DNA of 35,966 bases from Stenotrophomonas sp. BIGb0135. GTDB lineage: Bacteria; Pseudomonadota; Gammaproteobacteria; Xanthomonadales; Xanthomonadaceae. The position numbers and the translations under genes were made by a program. Positions 7,378 through 16,011 of this stretch are shown piece by piece. The notes below the pieces were generated by a model. That model did not search any database. It worked only from the letters and a program-made list of their open reading frames with translations, and was not told where the DNA came from. The stretch lies in the NCBI RefSeq assembly GCF_024810105.1, contig NZ_JANUDX010000016.1, positions 1-35,966 of the forward strand. The letters run 5' to 3'. Each line of letters begins with the position of its first letter. The stretch's first letter is position 1.

Positions 7378-8721
7378 ATGCATACCGCTTCCACGCTTGC
7401 CCGCGTCACCGCCCTGGCCGTCGGCATTGCCGGTGTCCTGGCTGTCGGCCACGTCCACGCTGCCGCCTTCCAGTTGAAGGAAAACAGCGCCAAGGGCCTC
7501 GGCCGCGCCTTTGCCGGTTCCGGCAGCGCCCAGGGCGACGCCTCCATCATCGCCGTCAACCCGGCCGGCATGCGCCAGCTGGAAGGCACCCAGATCCAGG
7601 GTGACCTGAGCGCGATCAGCTTCTCGGCCAAGTACAGCGGCACCGGTCGCAAGCCGACCGGCCAGCCGCAGACCGGCGGCAATGGCGGCGACGCCGGCAT
7701 GATCGCGCCGGTCCCGGCCGCGTACTTCCACATGCCGATCGGCGAGCAGGCCCACTTCGGCGTGTCGCTGACCGCTCCGTTCGGCTTCAAGACCGAATAC
7801 GACAACGGCTGGGTGGGTCGCTACAGCGGCCTGAAGACCGACCTGAAGGCGATCGACCTGGGCTTTGCCGCCTCGTACGACGTCAACCCGTACGTGTCCT
7901 TCGGCGCGTCGGTGTTCGTTGAGCACCTGACCATCGAGCTGAGCAACAACATCGACTTCGGCACCGCGCTGGCGCAGTCGCGCGTGCCGGGCTTCGCCCC
8001 GGGCAGCGCCGATGGCAAGCTGACCGTGGAAGGCGACAACAATGCCGTGGGCTGGACCGTCGGCGGCTTGTTCAGCCCCGATGAGAACACCCACATCGGC
8101 ATCAGCTACCGCTCCAAGGTCGAGCACAAGATCACCGGCGGCGACGCTACCTTCGACGTGCCGGCCAACGCCGCTGCCGTGCTGGCCGTGGCCCAGCCGG
8201 GCCGCTTCACCAGCACCTCGGGCAAGGCCACGCTGACCCTGCCGGCCTCGGCCACCCTGAGCGTGACCCACAACGTCAACGATCGCTGGACCGTGATGGG
8301 TGACGTCACCCGCACCGCCTGGTCCACCGCCTTTGACCAGGTCACCATCGACTACGCCTCGGCGCAGCCGGACTCGGTGCTGGAATTCGGCTACCGCGAC
8401 ACGACCTTCGTCTCGCTGGGTACCGACTTCAAGCTGAGCGACACCGTCACCCTGCGCGGCGGTATCGCGCTGGATCAGACCCCGACCACCAACGCCCACC
8501 GCGACGTGCGCGTGCCGGACACCAGCCGCAAGTGGCTGTCGCTGGGCGTGGGCTGGACCCCGTCGGAGAACATCGAGTACAACTTCGGTTATACCCACCT
8601 GTTCACCAGCGATCCGGACGTGAACATCGCCGGTACCACCAACAACCAGGGCAACTCGCTGACCGGCAAGTACAAGGTCCGCGGCGACGTGCTGGCCGCG
8701 TCGGTCAACTACAAGTTCTGA
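7378..8721 (+). CDS. OmpP1/FadL/TodX family outer-membrane transporter (447 aa)
   Basis: Outer-membrane beta-barrel that lets long-chain fatty acids or other hydrophobic molecules through. GGAG lies nine bases before the ATG. The signal peptide (residues 1-27) ends in HVHAAAF; the mature start AAFQLKENSAKGLGRAFAG is the FadL-type N-terminal plug region, and the C-terminus ends in Phe (SVNYKF) as in BAM substrates. Internal sequence shows alternating barrel strands and the family blocks NPAGM, GWVGRYSGLKTDLK and NFGYTHLF. It has its own promoter and a strong terminator, so it is monocistronic. The exact substrate cannot be told from sequence. Confidence 0.94.
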   Translation: MHTASTLARVTALAVGIAGVLAVGHVHAAAFQLKENSAKGLGRAFAGSGSAQGDASIIAVNPAGMRQLEGTQIQGDLSAISFSAKYSGTGRKPTGQPQTGGNGGDAGMIAPVPAAYFHMPIGEQAHFGVSLTAPFGFKTEYDNGWVGRYSGLKTDLKAIDLGFAASYDVNPYVSFGASVFVEHLTIELSNNIDFGTALAQSRVPGFAPGSADGKLTVEGDNNAVGWTVGGLFSPDENTHIGISYRSKVEHKITGGDATFDVPANAAAVLAVAQPGRFTSTSGKATLTLPASATLSVTHNVNDRWTVMGDVTRTAWSTAFDQVTIDYASAQPDSVLEFGYRDTTFVSLGTDFKLSDTVTLRGGIALDQTPTTNAHRDVRVPDTSRKWLSLGVGWTPSENIEYNFGYTHLFTSDPDVNIAGTTNNQGNSLTGKYKVRGDVLAASVNYKF

Positions 8722-8754
8722 TCGACACAGCCGCACCGGTTGTTTGAACGGCAG

Positions 8755-8780
8755 AAGGCCCCGCGAAAGCGGGGCCTTTT
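8755..8780 (+). terminator. Terminator of the FadL-like gene
   Basis: Ten-base-pair stem AAGGCCCCGC / GCGGGGCCTT with a GAAA tetraloop, followed by a T-rich tail, 34 bases after the stop codon. Confidence 0.9.
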
Positions 8781-8944
8781 GTTTGCGCCGCGTCCGCCGC
8801 GCGCCGCGAGCGCATCCCTGTCGGCCCCGCTCTTGGTGACCGGCGCTTGTCTGCATGCACGCGGGCTTCCGCTCCACCGCATGTGCAGGGCACTCCGGCG
8901 GCGACGCCTTCAGTAGACTGGCGGCCCGTTTGCATCCCATCGTC

Positions 8945-9448
8945 ATGGACCGCCGATACCTCAGAAAGATGCGCGCTTACTGGGCGCGCGAAGAAGCGAA
9001 GAACCTTCGCCATCTTCAGAAGACGCTTGCCAAATCGACCTGGTTCGATCTCTGGCACGTGCACCCGGACTGGTATGGCAAAGCTGCACGTGACCCTTCC
9101 GACCGCGAGGCAGTCGCGCATTCCGCCTTGCGCCTGCTCGACCATGCGCAGCGTTCGCTCGATGCAGACGCACGCGAGGCGCAGTGTTGGGCGCAACTGC
9201 ATCCGAACACGATGAACGACGGGGTGTACCTTCATTCGGCCAATCCCAATGGTCGGGCGAACTACCCGCATGAGTTCACCGGCTACATCTGGGGGGCGAC
9301 GATCCCGGTGTGGCTGGAAGCGCTGCTCGACGCCTCGCGCTACGAGGTCGGTGCGAAGGACGGCGAAGACGGGACGATCTACGTGGTGAGGGCGCGCGCG
9401 AGGGTGCTCGATGCCACTGAGCAGCGCGACGATGAGCCGGCCGCGTAG
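8945..9448 (+). CDS. Protein of unknown function (167 aa)
   Basis: Not recognised. A soluble protein is predicted: no signal peptide and no membrane segment. The N-terminus is basic and helical (MDRRYLRKMRAYWAREEAKN), followed by Trp/His-rich text (WFDLWHVHPDWYG) and an aromatic block (PHEFTGYIWGATIPVW). The start at 8945 is chosen because upstream in-frame codons read as non-conserved text, but no clear Shine-Dalgarno is present, so it is uncertain. Its codons look less G/C-biased than neighbouring core genes. The end overlaps the tail of the degenerate ThuA gene on the other strand. It could be an orphan accessory gene; no function is assigned. Confidence 0.7.
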   Translation: MDRRYLRKMRAYWAREEAKNLRHLQKTLAKSTWFDLWHVHPDWYGKAARDPSDREAVAHSALRLLDHAQRSLDADAREAQCWAQLHPNTMNDGVYLHSANPNGRANYPHEFTGYIWGATIPVWLEALLDASRYEVGAKDGEDGTIYVVRARARVLDATEQRDDEPAA

Positions 9449-10150
9449 CGCAGCCCCTGCCGCAACTGCGCGACGAAGTCTGGATCGCGATACACCGCCT
9501 CGTCATGACCCAGCCCGGTGTACCAGCTGTGGCCGCCATCGAAGGTGTGGCACCAGGTGATCGGGTGGTCATCGCCCATCCACCGCCATCGTAAAGACGT
9601 TCGTCCACCGTGGCGACCACGTGCGCGCGCGCGTGGGTTGTCGCGGCAGGTGTAAATTTCGCCGCGTATCGGCCAGGCCGTGCCACGTGCGCGGCCATCG
9701 CGTTCGGGCTGTCCGCGGGTGTCCTGCAGGCCCGGTGGATGTGCCCTGAAGTAGGCGCCCACCCGTGCGCCATACCACGCCAGTCGTACTCGGTATCGGC
9801 CGCCGCATGGAGGCCGGCGAAGCCGCCGCCAGCGCGGATGAAGCCTTCCAGCGCACGCTGCTGCGCGGCATCGAGCACGTCGCCGGTGGTATTGGCGAAC
9901 ACGACCACGCGGTAGCGGGCGAGGCGGACCGGCGTGAAATCGGCGGTCAACCTCGGTGGCGTCGGCCTGCATGCCTTCGGCGGTGGCCACGCGCTGCAGC
10001 GTGGCGATGGTGGTGGGGATCGCATCGTGGCGGAACTGCACGGTGCGCGTGAACACCAGGACGCGGTCGGCCGCCGGGGCCGCGCAGGCCGTGGGCCCGG
10101 GCATCGATGCCAGCAGAACGATCGGGAGCAGGGCAGCGCGGATGGCCGGA
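9379..10150 (-). pseudogene. ThuA-like (trehalose-utilisation) domain pseudogene
   Basis: Conserved ThuA-domain blocks lie in order on the minus strand but in switching frames. RVLVFTRTVQFRHDAIPTTI is in one frame. RYRVVVFANTTGDVLD, GFIRAGGGFAGLHAAADTEYDW are in a second. WYGARVGAYFRAHPPG and EIYTCRDNPRARA return to the first. HVVATVDERLYDGG is in the second, and MGDDHPITWCHTFDGGHSWY, TGLGHDEAVYRDPDF again in the first. Breaks fall near 9948-9951 (extra base), 9778 (lost base), 9620-9632 (extra base in a GC-dinucleotide run) and 9576-9590 (lost base). A signal-like start (ALLPIVLLASMPGPTACA) remains, but no good in-frame ATG. The enzyme would have been a secreted member of the ThuA class-I amidotransferase-like fold. 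It is very probably inactive. Confidence 0.85.
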
Positions 10151-10281
10151 TTCTGCCACGGTGTTGGCCCATTGCAACGATGGCGATGGGCCTTTTCAGC
10201 GCGGTCCGCGCCGGCCCAGCGCGTACAATCCCGCACCGCTCCCGCACGGCGGGAGTCATGCTGTCTGACAAGGATCTGTAC

Positions 10282-10926
10282 ATGTCGTCTCTCGCGTTTC
10301 GTTCCACCCTTTTCCTGGGCCTGGCCGCACTGTCGGCCCCTGCCTGCGCGGCCGATTTCGGCGCTTGCTTCACCCTCACCCCGGGCCTGACCTGGTCCAC
10401 CGCCGATGCAACGCTGACCATCGAGAAGGCGACCTTCGCCGGCAAGGAGGCGATCAAGGTCAACAGCGCCGGCGGCGGCATCGGCACGGCCAGCTACTTC
10501 GATGCCAGCGGGCGCGCCTTCCTGGGCGAGGAGCGCTACGGTATTTCCGCCTGGGGTGGGGAGGCGGGCACGCCGGTGATGACCGACGCCTTCAACCCCG
10601 CGCCAACGTTCCCGGCGACGGCCAAGCCGGGCGACCGCTTCCAGTACACCGGGAAGGGCGAGCGCACCCACCACGTCGAAGAGACCGTCGAGCCGCTCGA
10701 CTTCGAGGGGTTCTCCGATTACACCTTCGTCGGCTTCGAGGACGTGGACGTGGAGGTCGATGGCCAGCCGCGCACCTTCAAGGCCACCTGCCACCTCAGC
10801 GCGAGCTTCGAGGACAACCGCATGGAGGGCTGGTACGCCCCCGGTTTCGGCCGCATCCGGTTCGAGCGCTACATGGGCAACGAGTTGCTGATGCGCGATG
10901 AAATCGAATCGATCGACGCCCCGTAA
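10282..10926 (+). CDS. Secreted protein of unknown function (214 aa)
   Basis: Not recognised. ATG 10282 is preferred: AAGGA lies seven bases upstream and the product begins with a clean signal peptide (MSSLAFRSTLFLGLAALSAP, cut after CAA). An in-frame ATG at 10258 has its GGGAG only two bases away. The mature part is beta-rich and acidic, with blocks FGACFTLTPGLTWSTADATL, FEGFSDYTFVGFEDVDVEV and WYAPGFGRIRFERY. Two cysteines (early FGAC and later ATCHLS) could form a disulfide in the periplasm. A possible -10 (TACAAT, 10224-10229) lies upstream without a clear -35. Followed by a terminator, so probably monocistronic. Confidence 0.8.
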   Translation: MSSLAFRSTLFLGLAALSAPACAADFGACFTLTPGLTWSTADATLTIEKATFAGKEAIKVNSAGGGIGTASYFDASGRAFLGEERYGISAWGGEAGTPVMTDAFNPAPTFPATAKPGDRFQYTGKGERTHHVEETVEPLDFEGFSDYTFVGFEDVDVEVDGQPRTFKATCHLSASFEDNRMEGWYAPGFGRIRFERYMGNELLMRDEIESIDAP

Positions 10927-10971
10927 CCGCGACCGCGGCGCAGCGCTGCATGGCGCCGGATGACGCCCACA

Positions 10972-10998
10972 AAAAACCCCGCGTTCGCGGGGTTTTTC
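10972..10998. terminator. Bidirectional terminator between convergent genes
   Basis: Hairpin CCCCGCG-TT-CGCGGGG with A-run to the left and T-run to the right. It can serve both the plus-strand secreted protein gene and the minus-strand putA, whose stop is 23 bases away. Confidence 0.85.
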
Positions 10999-11020
10999 GT
11001 TCAACACCTGCTGCCGTGCA

Positions 11021-14000
11021 TCAATCGCCCAACGTCAGCAGCGAGGCATTGCCACCGGCCGCGGTGGTGTTCACGGTGACGGTCTTTTCGGTGGCGAAGC
11101 GCAGCAGGTAGTGCGGGCCGCCGGCCTTGGGGCCGGTGCCGGACAGGCCCTGGCCGCCGAACGGCTGCACGCCCACCACCGCACCGATCTGGTTGCGGTT
11201 GACGTAGACGTTGCCGACATTGATGCGCGAGGAAATGCGCTCCACGGTTTCATCGATGCGCGAATGCACGCCCAGGGTGAGGCCGTAGCCGGTGGCGTTG
11301 ATCTGATCGATCACCGCGTCGAGCTGGTCGCCCTTCCAGCGGATCACGTGCAGCACCGGCCCGAAGATTTCCTTGTGCAACTGGTCCAGGTTCTTCAGTT
11401 CGTACGCGCGCGGGGCGAAGAAGGTGCCATGCGCGGCCGCTTCGCTGAGTTCGGCGGCGGCGATCAGGCGCGCTTCCTTCTCCATGCGCACGGCGTGGTC
11501 CTGCAGGATCCGCAGGGCGTCGGCATCGATCACTGGGCCGACGTCGGTGGACAGCAGGCCCGGGTCACCGACCTTCAGTTCGGCCATCGCGCCGGACAGC
11601 ATGGTCATCACCTTGTCGGCGATGTCGTCCTGCACGAACAGCACGCGCGCGGCCGAGCAACGCTGGCCGGCCGAGGTGAACGCCGAACCGATCGCATCCT
11701 TGACCAGCTGTTCCGGCAGCGCCGAGGAGTCGGCGATGAAGGCATTCTGGCCGCCGGTTTCGGCGATCAGCACGCCAATGGCGGCGTCGCGCGCGGCCAT
11801 CGCGCGGTTGATCGCGCGGGCGGTGTCGGTGGAGCCGGTGAAGGCCACGCCGGCCACGCGCGGGTCGGCGGTGAGCGCGGCACCGACGGTGGCGCCGTCG
11901 CCGGGCAGGAACTGCACCACGCCTTCGGGCACGCCGGCCTCGAGCAGCAGCTGCACCGCGTAGTAGCCGATCAGGTTGGTCTGCTCGGCGGGCTTGGCGA
12001 TAACGCTGTTGCCGGCGGCGAGCGCGGCGGCCACCTGGCCCAGGAAGATCGCCAGCGGGAAGTTCCACGGGCTGATGCAGACGAACACGCCGCGGCCGTG
12101 CAGCTGCAGTTCGTTGGACTCACCGGTGGGGCTGGGCAGCTTCTCGGCATGGCCGAACTGTTCGCGCGCCTGCTTGGCGTAATAGCGCAGGAAATCGACG
12201 GCTTCGCGCACTTCGGCGATGCCGTCGGGCAGGCTCTTGCCGGCTTCCTTGACGCACAGCGCCATGAACTCGGGCAGGCGCGCCTCGAGCTGGTCGGCGG
12301 CGTGTTCCAGGATCGCGGCGCGGCTGGCGGCCGGGGTGCGGTTCCACGCCGGCTGCGCGGCCACGGCATTGGCCAGCGCCTTCTCCACGGTGGCGCTGTC
12401 GGCCGGCTGCCACTGGCCAACCACCTGACGGGTGTCGGCCGGGTTGGTCACGTTCAACAGCGCGCCGGTCGGGTTGGCACCGGGCACCAGCGGTGCGGCC
12501 TTCCACGGCTTCACGGCGGCGTTGAGCTGCTCGGCCAGGGCGCGCAGATCGTTGTCGTTGGCGAGATTGACGCCCATGGAGTTCTTCCTGTCATGGTTCT
12601 GGCTGCGCAGCAGATCGACCGGCAGCGGGATTTTCGGATGCGGGATGGACGCGAAGGAGGACACCGCCTCGACCGGATCGCGGATCAGGTCGTCGATGGC
12701 CACCGCGTCGTCGGTGATGCGGTTGACGAAGCTGGAATTGGCGCCGTTTTCCAGCAGGCGGCGCACCAGGTACGGCAGCAGGTCTTCATGCGAACCGACC
12801 GGCGCGTACACGCGGCACGGCACGTTCAGGCGATCGGCCGGCACCACTTCGGCATACAGGTCGTCGCCCATGCCGTGCAGCTTCTGGTGCTCGTACTGGC
12901 CCCCCTTGGCGATCGCCTTCACCGCGGCGATGGTGTGCGCGTTGTGCGTGGCGAACATCGGGTAGAGCGCATCGGCATGGGTGAACAGCCGATGGGTGCA
13001 TGCCAGGTAGGACACGTCGGTGTTCTGCTTGCGGGTGAACACCGGGTAGGCGGGCAGGCCATCGATCTGCGCGCGCTTGATTTCCGCGTCCCAGTACGCG
13101 CCCTTGACCAGGCGGACCTGCAGGCGGCGACCGATGCGGCGGGCCAGGTCGGCCAGGTAATCGATCGTGTACGGGGTGCGCTTCTGGTACGCCTGCACGA
13201 CCACGCCGAAGCCTTCCCAGCCCACCAGCGAAGCGTCGGTGACCACCGCTTCGATGATGTCCAGCGACAGTTCCAGGCGGTCGGTTTCCTCGGCATCCAC
13301 GGTGCAGCCGATGCCATAGGACTTGGCCAGCTGCGCCAGCTCCAGCACGCCCGGGACCAGGTCGGCCATGACGCGCGCGCGCTTGGCGTGCTCGTAGCGC
13401 GGGTACAGCGCGGAGAGCTTGATCGAGATGCCCGGGGCCGCGTTGACGTCGCCATCGGGGCGGCCACCGCGCGCCTTGTGGTCACCGCCGATGGAGTGGA
13501 TCGCGCGGCGGTAGTCTTCCAGGTAGCGCTTGGCGTCCTTCATGGTCAGCGCGCCTTCGCCAAGCATGTCGAACGAATAGCGGTAGCTGGCGTTGTCGCC
13601 CTTGTGCGAGCGCGACAGCGCTTCGTCGATGGTGCGGCCCATGACGAACTGGTGGCCCATGATCTTCATCGCCTGGCGCACGGCCAGGCGGATCACCGGC
13701 TCGCCCACGCGGCCGATCAGGCGCGCGAACGCACCGGGCACGTCGGCGCGGGTGGCATCGTTGATCTGCACCAGGCGGCCGGTCAGCATCAGGCCCCATG
13801 TGGAGGCGTTGACCAGCACCGAGTCGCTGCCGCCCATGTGCTTCTTCCAGTCCGCATCGCCGAGCTTGTCGCGGATCAGCTTGTCGGCAGTGTCCTGGTC
13901 GGGGATGCGCAACAGCGCTTCGGCCACGCACATCAGCAGCACGCCTTCTTCGCTGCCCAGGTCGTACTGGCGCATGAAGGCTTCGATCGCGCCCTGGTCC

Positions 14001-14245
14001 TTCGCACGCACGCGCACGCGCGCCACCAGGTCGGCGGCCACCGCCTGCACCTGCGCCTGTTCGGCGGCGGGTAGGCGGGCCTGCTCCAGCAGTTCGCGCA
14101 CATGGCTGGCCTCGTCCTTCATCCAGGCATCGGTGATCGCCTGGCGGAACGCGGGCGGAGGCGTCGGCAGCTCGGGCGACAGCAGCGGCGGACGGAGAGC
14201 GCCGGACGGGGCCGGGGCAGGAATCGGTGCGGAGGGTGCGGTCAT
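11021..14245 (-). CDS. putA: Bifunctional proline dehydrogenase / L-glutamate gamma-semialdehyde dehydrogenase PutA (1074 aa)
   Basis: Oxidises proline to glutamate in two steps on one chain: an FAD proline dehydrogenase passing electrons to quinone, then an NAD-dependent aldehyde dehydrogenase. The PRODH barrel (about residues 180-480) shows VRLVKGAYWDAEIKRAQ, FATHNAHTIAA and RRLLENGANSSFVNRI. The ALDH half (about 570-1050) shows SPWNFPLAIFLGQVAAALAA, Glu829 in AETGGQNAF and catalytic Cys863 in SAGQRCSAAR. At 1074 residues it matches short PutAs: no N-terminal ribbon-helix-helix DNA-binding domain and no extended C-terminal domain, so it should be an enzyme only and not its own repressor. 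The first 30 residues are Pro/Ala-rich and probably disordered. The 275-bp gap upstream is A/T-rich near 14,270-14,330 and probably holds its promoter, which I could not define. Confidence 0.97.
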   Translation of the reverse strand: MTAPSAPIPAPAPSGALRPPLLSPELPTPPPAFRQAITDAWMKDEASHVRELLEQARLPAAEQAQVQAVAADLVARVRVRAKDQGAIEAFMRQYDLGSEEGVLLMCVAEALLRIPDQDTADKLIRDKLGDADWKKHMGGSDSVLVNASTWGLMLTGRLVQINDATRADVPGAFARLIGRVGEPVIRLAVRQAMKIMGHQFVMGRTIDEALSRSHKGDNASYRYSFDMLGEGALTMKDAKRYLEDYRRAIHSIGGDHKARGGRPDGDVNAAPGISIKLSALYPRYEHAKRARVMADLVPGVLELAQLAKSYGIGCTVDAEETDRLELSLDIIEAVVTDASLVGWEGFGVVVQAYQKRTPYTIDYLADLARRIGRRLQVRLVKGAYWDAEIKRAQIDGLPAYPVFTRKQNTDVSYLACTHRLFTHADALYPMFATHNAHTIAAVKAIAKGGQYEHQKLHGMGDDLYAEVVPADRLNVPCRVYAPVGSHEDLLPYLVRRLLENGANSSFVNRITDDAVAIDDLIRDPVEAVSSFASIPHPKIPLPVDLLRSQNHDRKNSMGVNLANDNDLRALAEQLNAAVKPWKAAPLVPGANPTGALLNVTNPADTRQVVGQWQPADSATVEKALANAVAAQPAWNRTPAASRAAILEHAADQLEARLPEFMALCVKEAGKSLPDGIAEVREAVDFLRYYAKQAREQFGHAEKLPSPTGESNELQLHGRGVFVCISPWNFPLAIFLGQVAAALAAGNSVIAKPAEQTNLIGYYAVQLLLEAGVPEGVVQFLPGDGATVGAALTADPRVAGVAFTGSTDTARAINRAMAARDAAIGVLIAETGGQNAFIADSSALPEQLVKDAIGSAFTSAGQRCSAARVLFVQDDIADKVMTMLSGAMAELKVGDPGLLSTDVGPVIDADALRILQDHAVRMEKEARLIAAAELSEAAAHGTFFAPRAYELKNLDQLHKEIFGPVLHVIRWKGDQLDAVIDQINATGYGLTLGVHSRIDETVERISSRINVGNVYVNRNQIGAVVGVQPFGGQGLSGTGPKAGGPHYLLRFATEKTVTVNTTAAGGNASLLTLGD

Positions 14246-14520
14246 GCCGGTCGGCTCGTGGAAAACTTGACCATTTTAATCGTTTTTTCGACCGCCGAAG
14301 CAATATCCACGGCAACCCTCATCATGGTCATAGCCTTTGATACAAAGGGATTCGGCGTTTCACAACGGGGCGCCGGTTATTGTGCTGATTTCGTCAAAAG
14401 TGCCGCCGATCCCGATGCTGTATTGCACCATTCCTGAAAGTGTGAATGGACCCTTGCTACTGTCGCGAGTGCAGGGCTACCATCGAGACGTTTCCCGCGG
14501 CAGGAAAACGCGGTTGCGAC

Positions 14521-14997
14521 ATGATCGAGGTGCTGACAGCTCCGGACGGATCAGGGACGCGACTGCGGCTGCGTCCCCCACGGGCGCTCGATGCCCGGCA
14601 GTTCGTCCTGTTGTTTGCTGTGTTGTGCGGGGTGATGGGGTTGGCGGCCAGCCTGGGTTGGTTGGCCGGCAACGTATTTGCCCCGTTGTTCGCGCTGCTG
14701 TACAGCCTGTTGCTGGCAGCGGCACTGCGTAGTGTGTGGCGTAGTGGAGAACGGCAGGAAGAAATCCGGGTGGTTCCGGCGTGTGTGGAGGTCATCCCCG
14801 CACCCGGGCACTCGCCGGTGTTCAGCGCGCACCCGCACTGGGTCCGCCTGATCGCCGACGAGCAGAGGGTCCGGCTGGCGTCCAGCGGCAGGCAGGTGGA
14901 AGTGGGGGCTTTCCTCGCACCGGCCGAACGCAGGGCACTGGCTCAGAAACTAGAAGGCTTGCTCGCGGCCAGCGATGGCTGCAACCGACGACGCTAA
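14521..14997 (+). CDS. DUF2244 membrane protein heading the oxidase cluster (158 aa)
   Basis: Small inner-membrane protein with two adjacent hydrophobic helices (about residues 28-48 and 52-68) and a soluble C-terminal domain (about 75-150), the layout of DUF2244 proteins often encoded next to cytochrome c oxidase genes. Start at ATG 14521 gives the usual short N-terminus; an in-frame ATG at 14446 would add a Cys-rich 25-residue extension and is judged unlikely. It ends 11 bp before ctaC, so it is probably cotranscribed with the oxidase genes. Molecular function is unknown; context suggests a role in respiration or oxidase biogenesis. Confidence 0.85.
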   Translation: MIEVLTAPDGSGTRLRLRPPRALDARQFVLLFAVLCGVMGLAASLGWLAGNVFAPLFALLYSLLLAAALRSVWRSGERQEEIRVVPACVEVIPAPGHSPVFSAHPHWVRLIADEQRVRLASSGRQVEVGAFLAPAERRALAQKLEGLLAASDGCNRRR

Positions 14998-15008
14998 GGG
15001 TCTAGGCA

Positions 15009-15947
15009 ATGAAGCAACGCATCAAGTGGGGCAGTACGTTCGGGAAGACAGCAACAAGCGGGGCCGCGCTGCTGGCGCCCGCATTGGCGTGGGCCCAGGC
15101 GGCCGACCCCAAGCCGTGGCAGTTGAACATGGGCAAGGGGGTGACCCAGAGCGCGCGGTTGGCCTGGGAATCCAACCTGTTCTCGCTCTGGGTGTGCACG
15201 ATCATCGGCATCCTGGTGTTCGGCGCGATGTTCTACGCCATGTTCAAGTTCCGCAAATCCAAGGGCGCGGTCGCCGCCACCTTCAGTCACAACACCAAGG
15301 CCGAGGTGATCTGGACGGTGATCCCGGTGATCATCCTGGTGGTGATGGCCTGGCCGGCCACGGCCAACCTGATCAAGTTCTACGACACCCGCGATTCGGA
15401 AATGACCGTCAAGGTCACCGGCTATCAGTGGATGTGGAAGTACGAATACCTCGGCGAGGATGTCACCTTCACCAGCCGCCTGGACCGCGAGTCCGACCGC
15501 GTGCGCCAGAGCGGCACCGTGCCCACGCTGGAATCGCACCCGCATTACCTGCTGGAAGTGGACAACCGGCTGGTGCTGCCGGTGGATACCAAAGTCCGCT
15601 TCGTGATCACCTCCGACGACGTCATCCACGCCTGGTGGGTGCCCGCGTTGGGCTGGAAGCAGGACGCGATCCCCGGCTTCATCAACGAAGCCTGGACCAA
15701 CATCGAAAAGCCCGGCGTCTACCGCGGCCAGTGCGCCGAGCTGTGCGGCAAGGACCATGGTTTCATGCCGATCGTGGTCGAGGCGGTGTCCAAGGAGGAC
15801 TTCAAGAAGTGGCTGGCCTCGCGCAAGCCTGCGCCGGCTGCTGCTCCCGAGGCGGCTCCGGCGGCACCCGCGCCGGCCCCGGCCGAGGCGGCACCGGCCG
15901 CCACGCCCGAACCGGCCGCGGCGGCCCCGGCAGACAGCAACGCCTGA
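15009..15947 (+). CDS. ctaC: Cytochrome c oxidase subunit II (312 aa)
   Basis: Carries the binuclear CuA centre that takes electrons from cytochrome c. Signal peptide residues 1-29 (ALAWAQ), two transmembrane helices (about 56-79 and 100-122), then the periplasmic cupredoxin domain. CuA ligands are all present: His207, Cys242, Glu244, Cys246, His250 and Met253, in RGQCAELCGKDHGFM. The aromatic electron-entry patch YQWMWKYEY (139-147) is present. The C-terminal 45 residues are an Ala/Pro repeat-like tail; there is no fused cytochrome c domain. Located between DUF2244 and ctaD. Confidence 0.97.
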   Translation: MKQRIKWGSTFGKTATSGAALLAPALAWAQAADPKPWQLNMGKGVTQSARLAWESNLFSLWVCTIIGILVFGAMFYAMFKFRKSKGAVAATFSHNTKAEVIWTVIPVIILVVMAWPATANLIKFYDTRDSEMTVKVTGYQWMWKYEYLGEDVTFTSRLDRESDRVRQSGTVPTLESHPHYLLEVDNRLVLPVDTKVRFVITSDDVIHAWWVPALGWKQDAIPGFINEAWTNIEKPGVYRGQCAELCGKDHGFMPIVVEAVSKEDFKKWLASRKPAPAAAPEAAPAAPAPAPAEAAPAATPEPAAAAPADSNA

Positions 15948-16011
15948 AATCGAGCCACGCCTGCCAACCGGCAGGCGGGGGTACCACCGGATCCAGTGAG
16001 GTGTAGTTGCG

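Noticed and set aside
11111..14074. 987-codon open frame opposite putA
   Set aside because: High G/C makes the opposite strand open; its text is His/Arg/Gln-rich with no domain, while PutA is complete on the minus strand.
14246..14520. Promoters of putA and the oxidase cluster
   Set aside because: A/T-rich patches exist (for example TAAAAT on the minus strand at 14278-14273), but spacing to any -35 is poor; left undefined.
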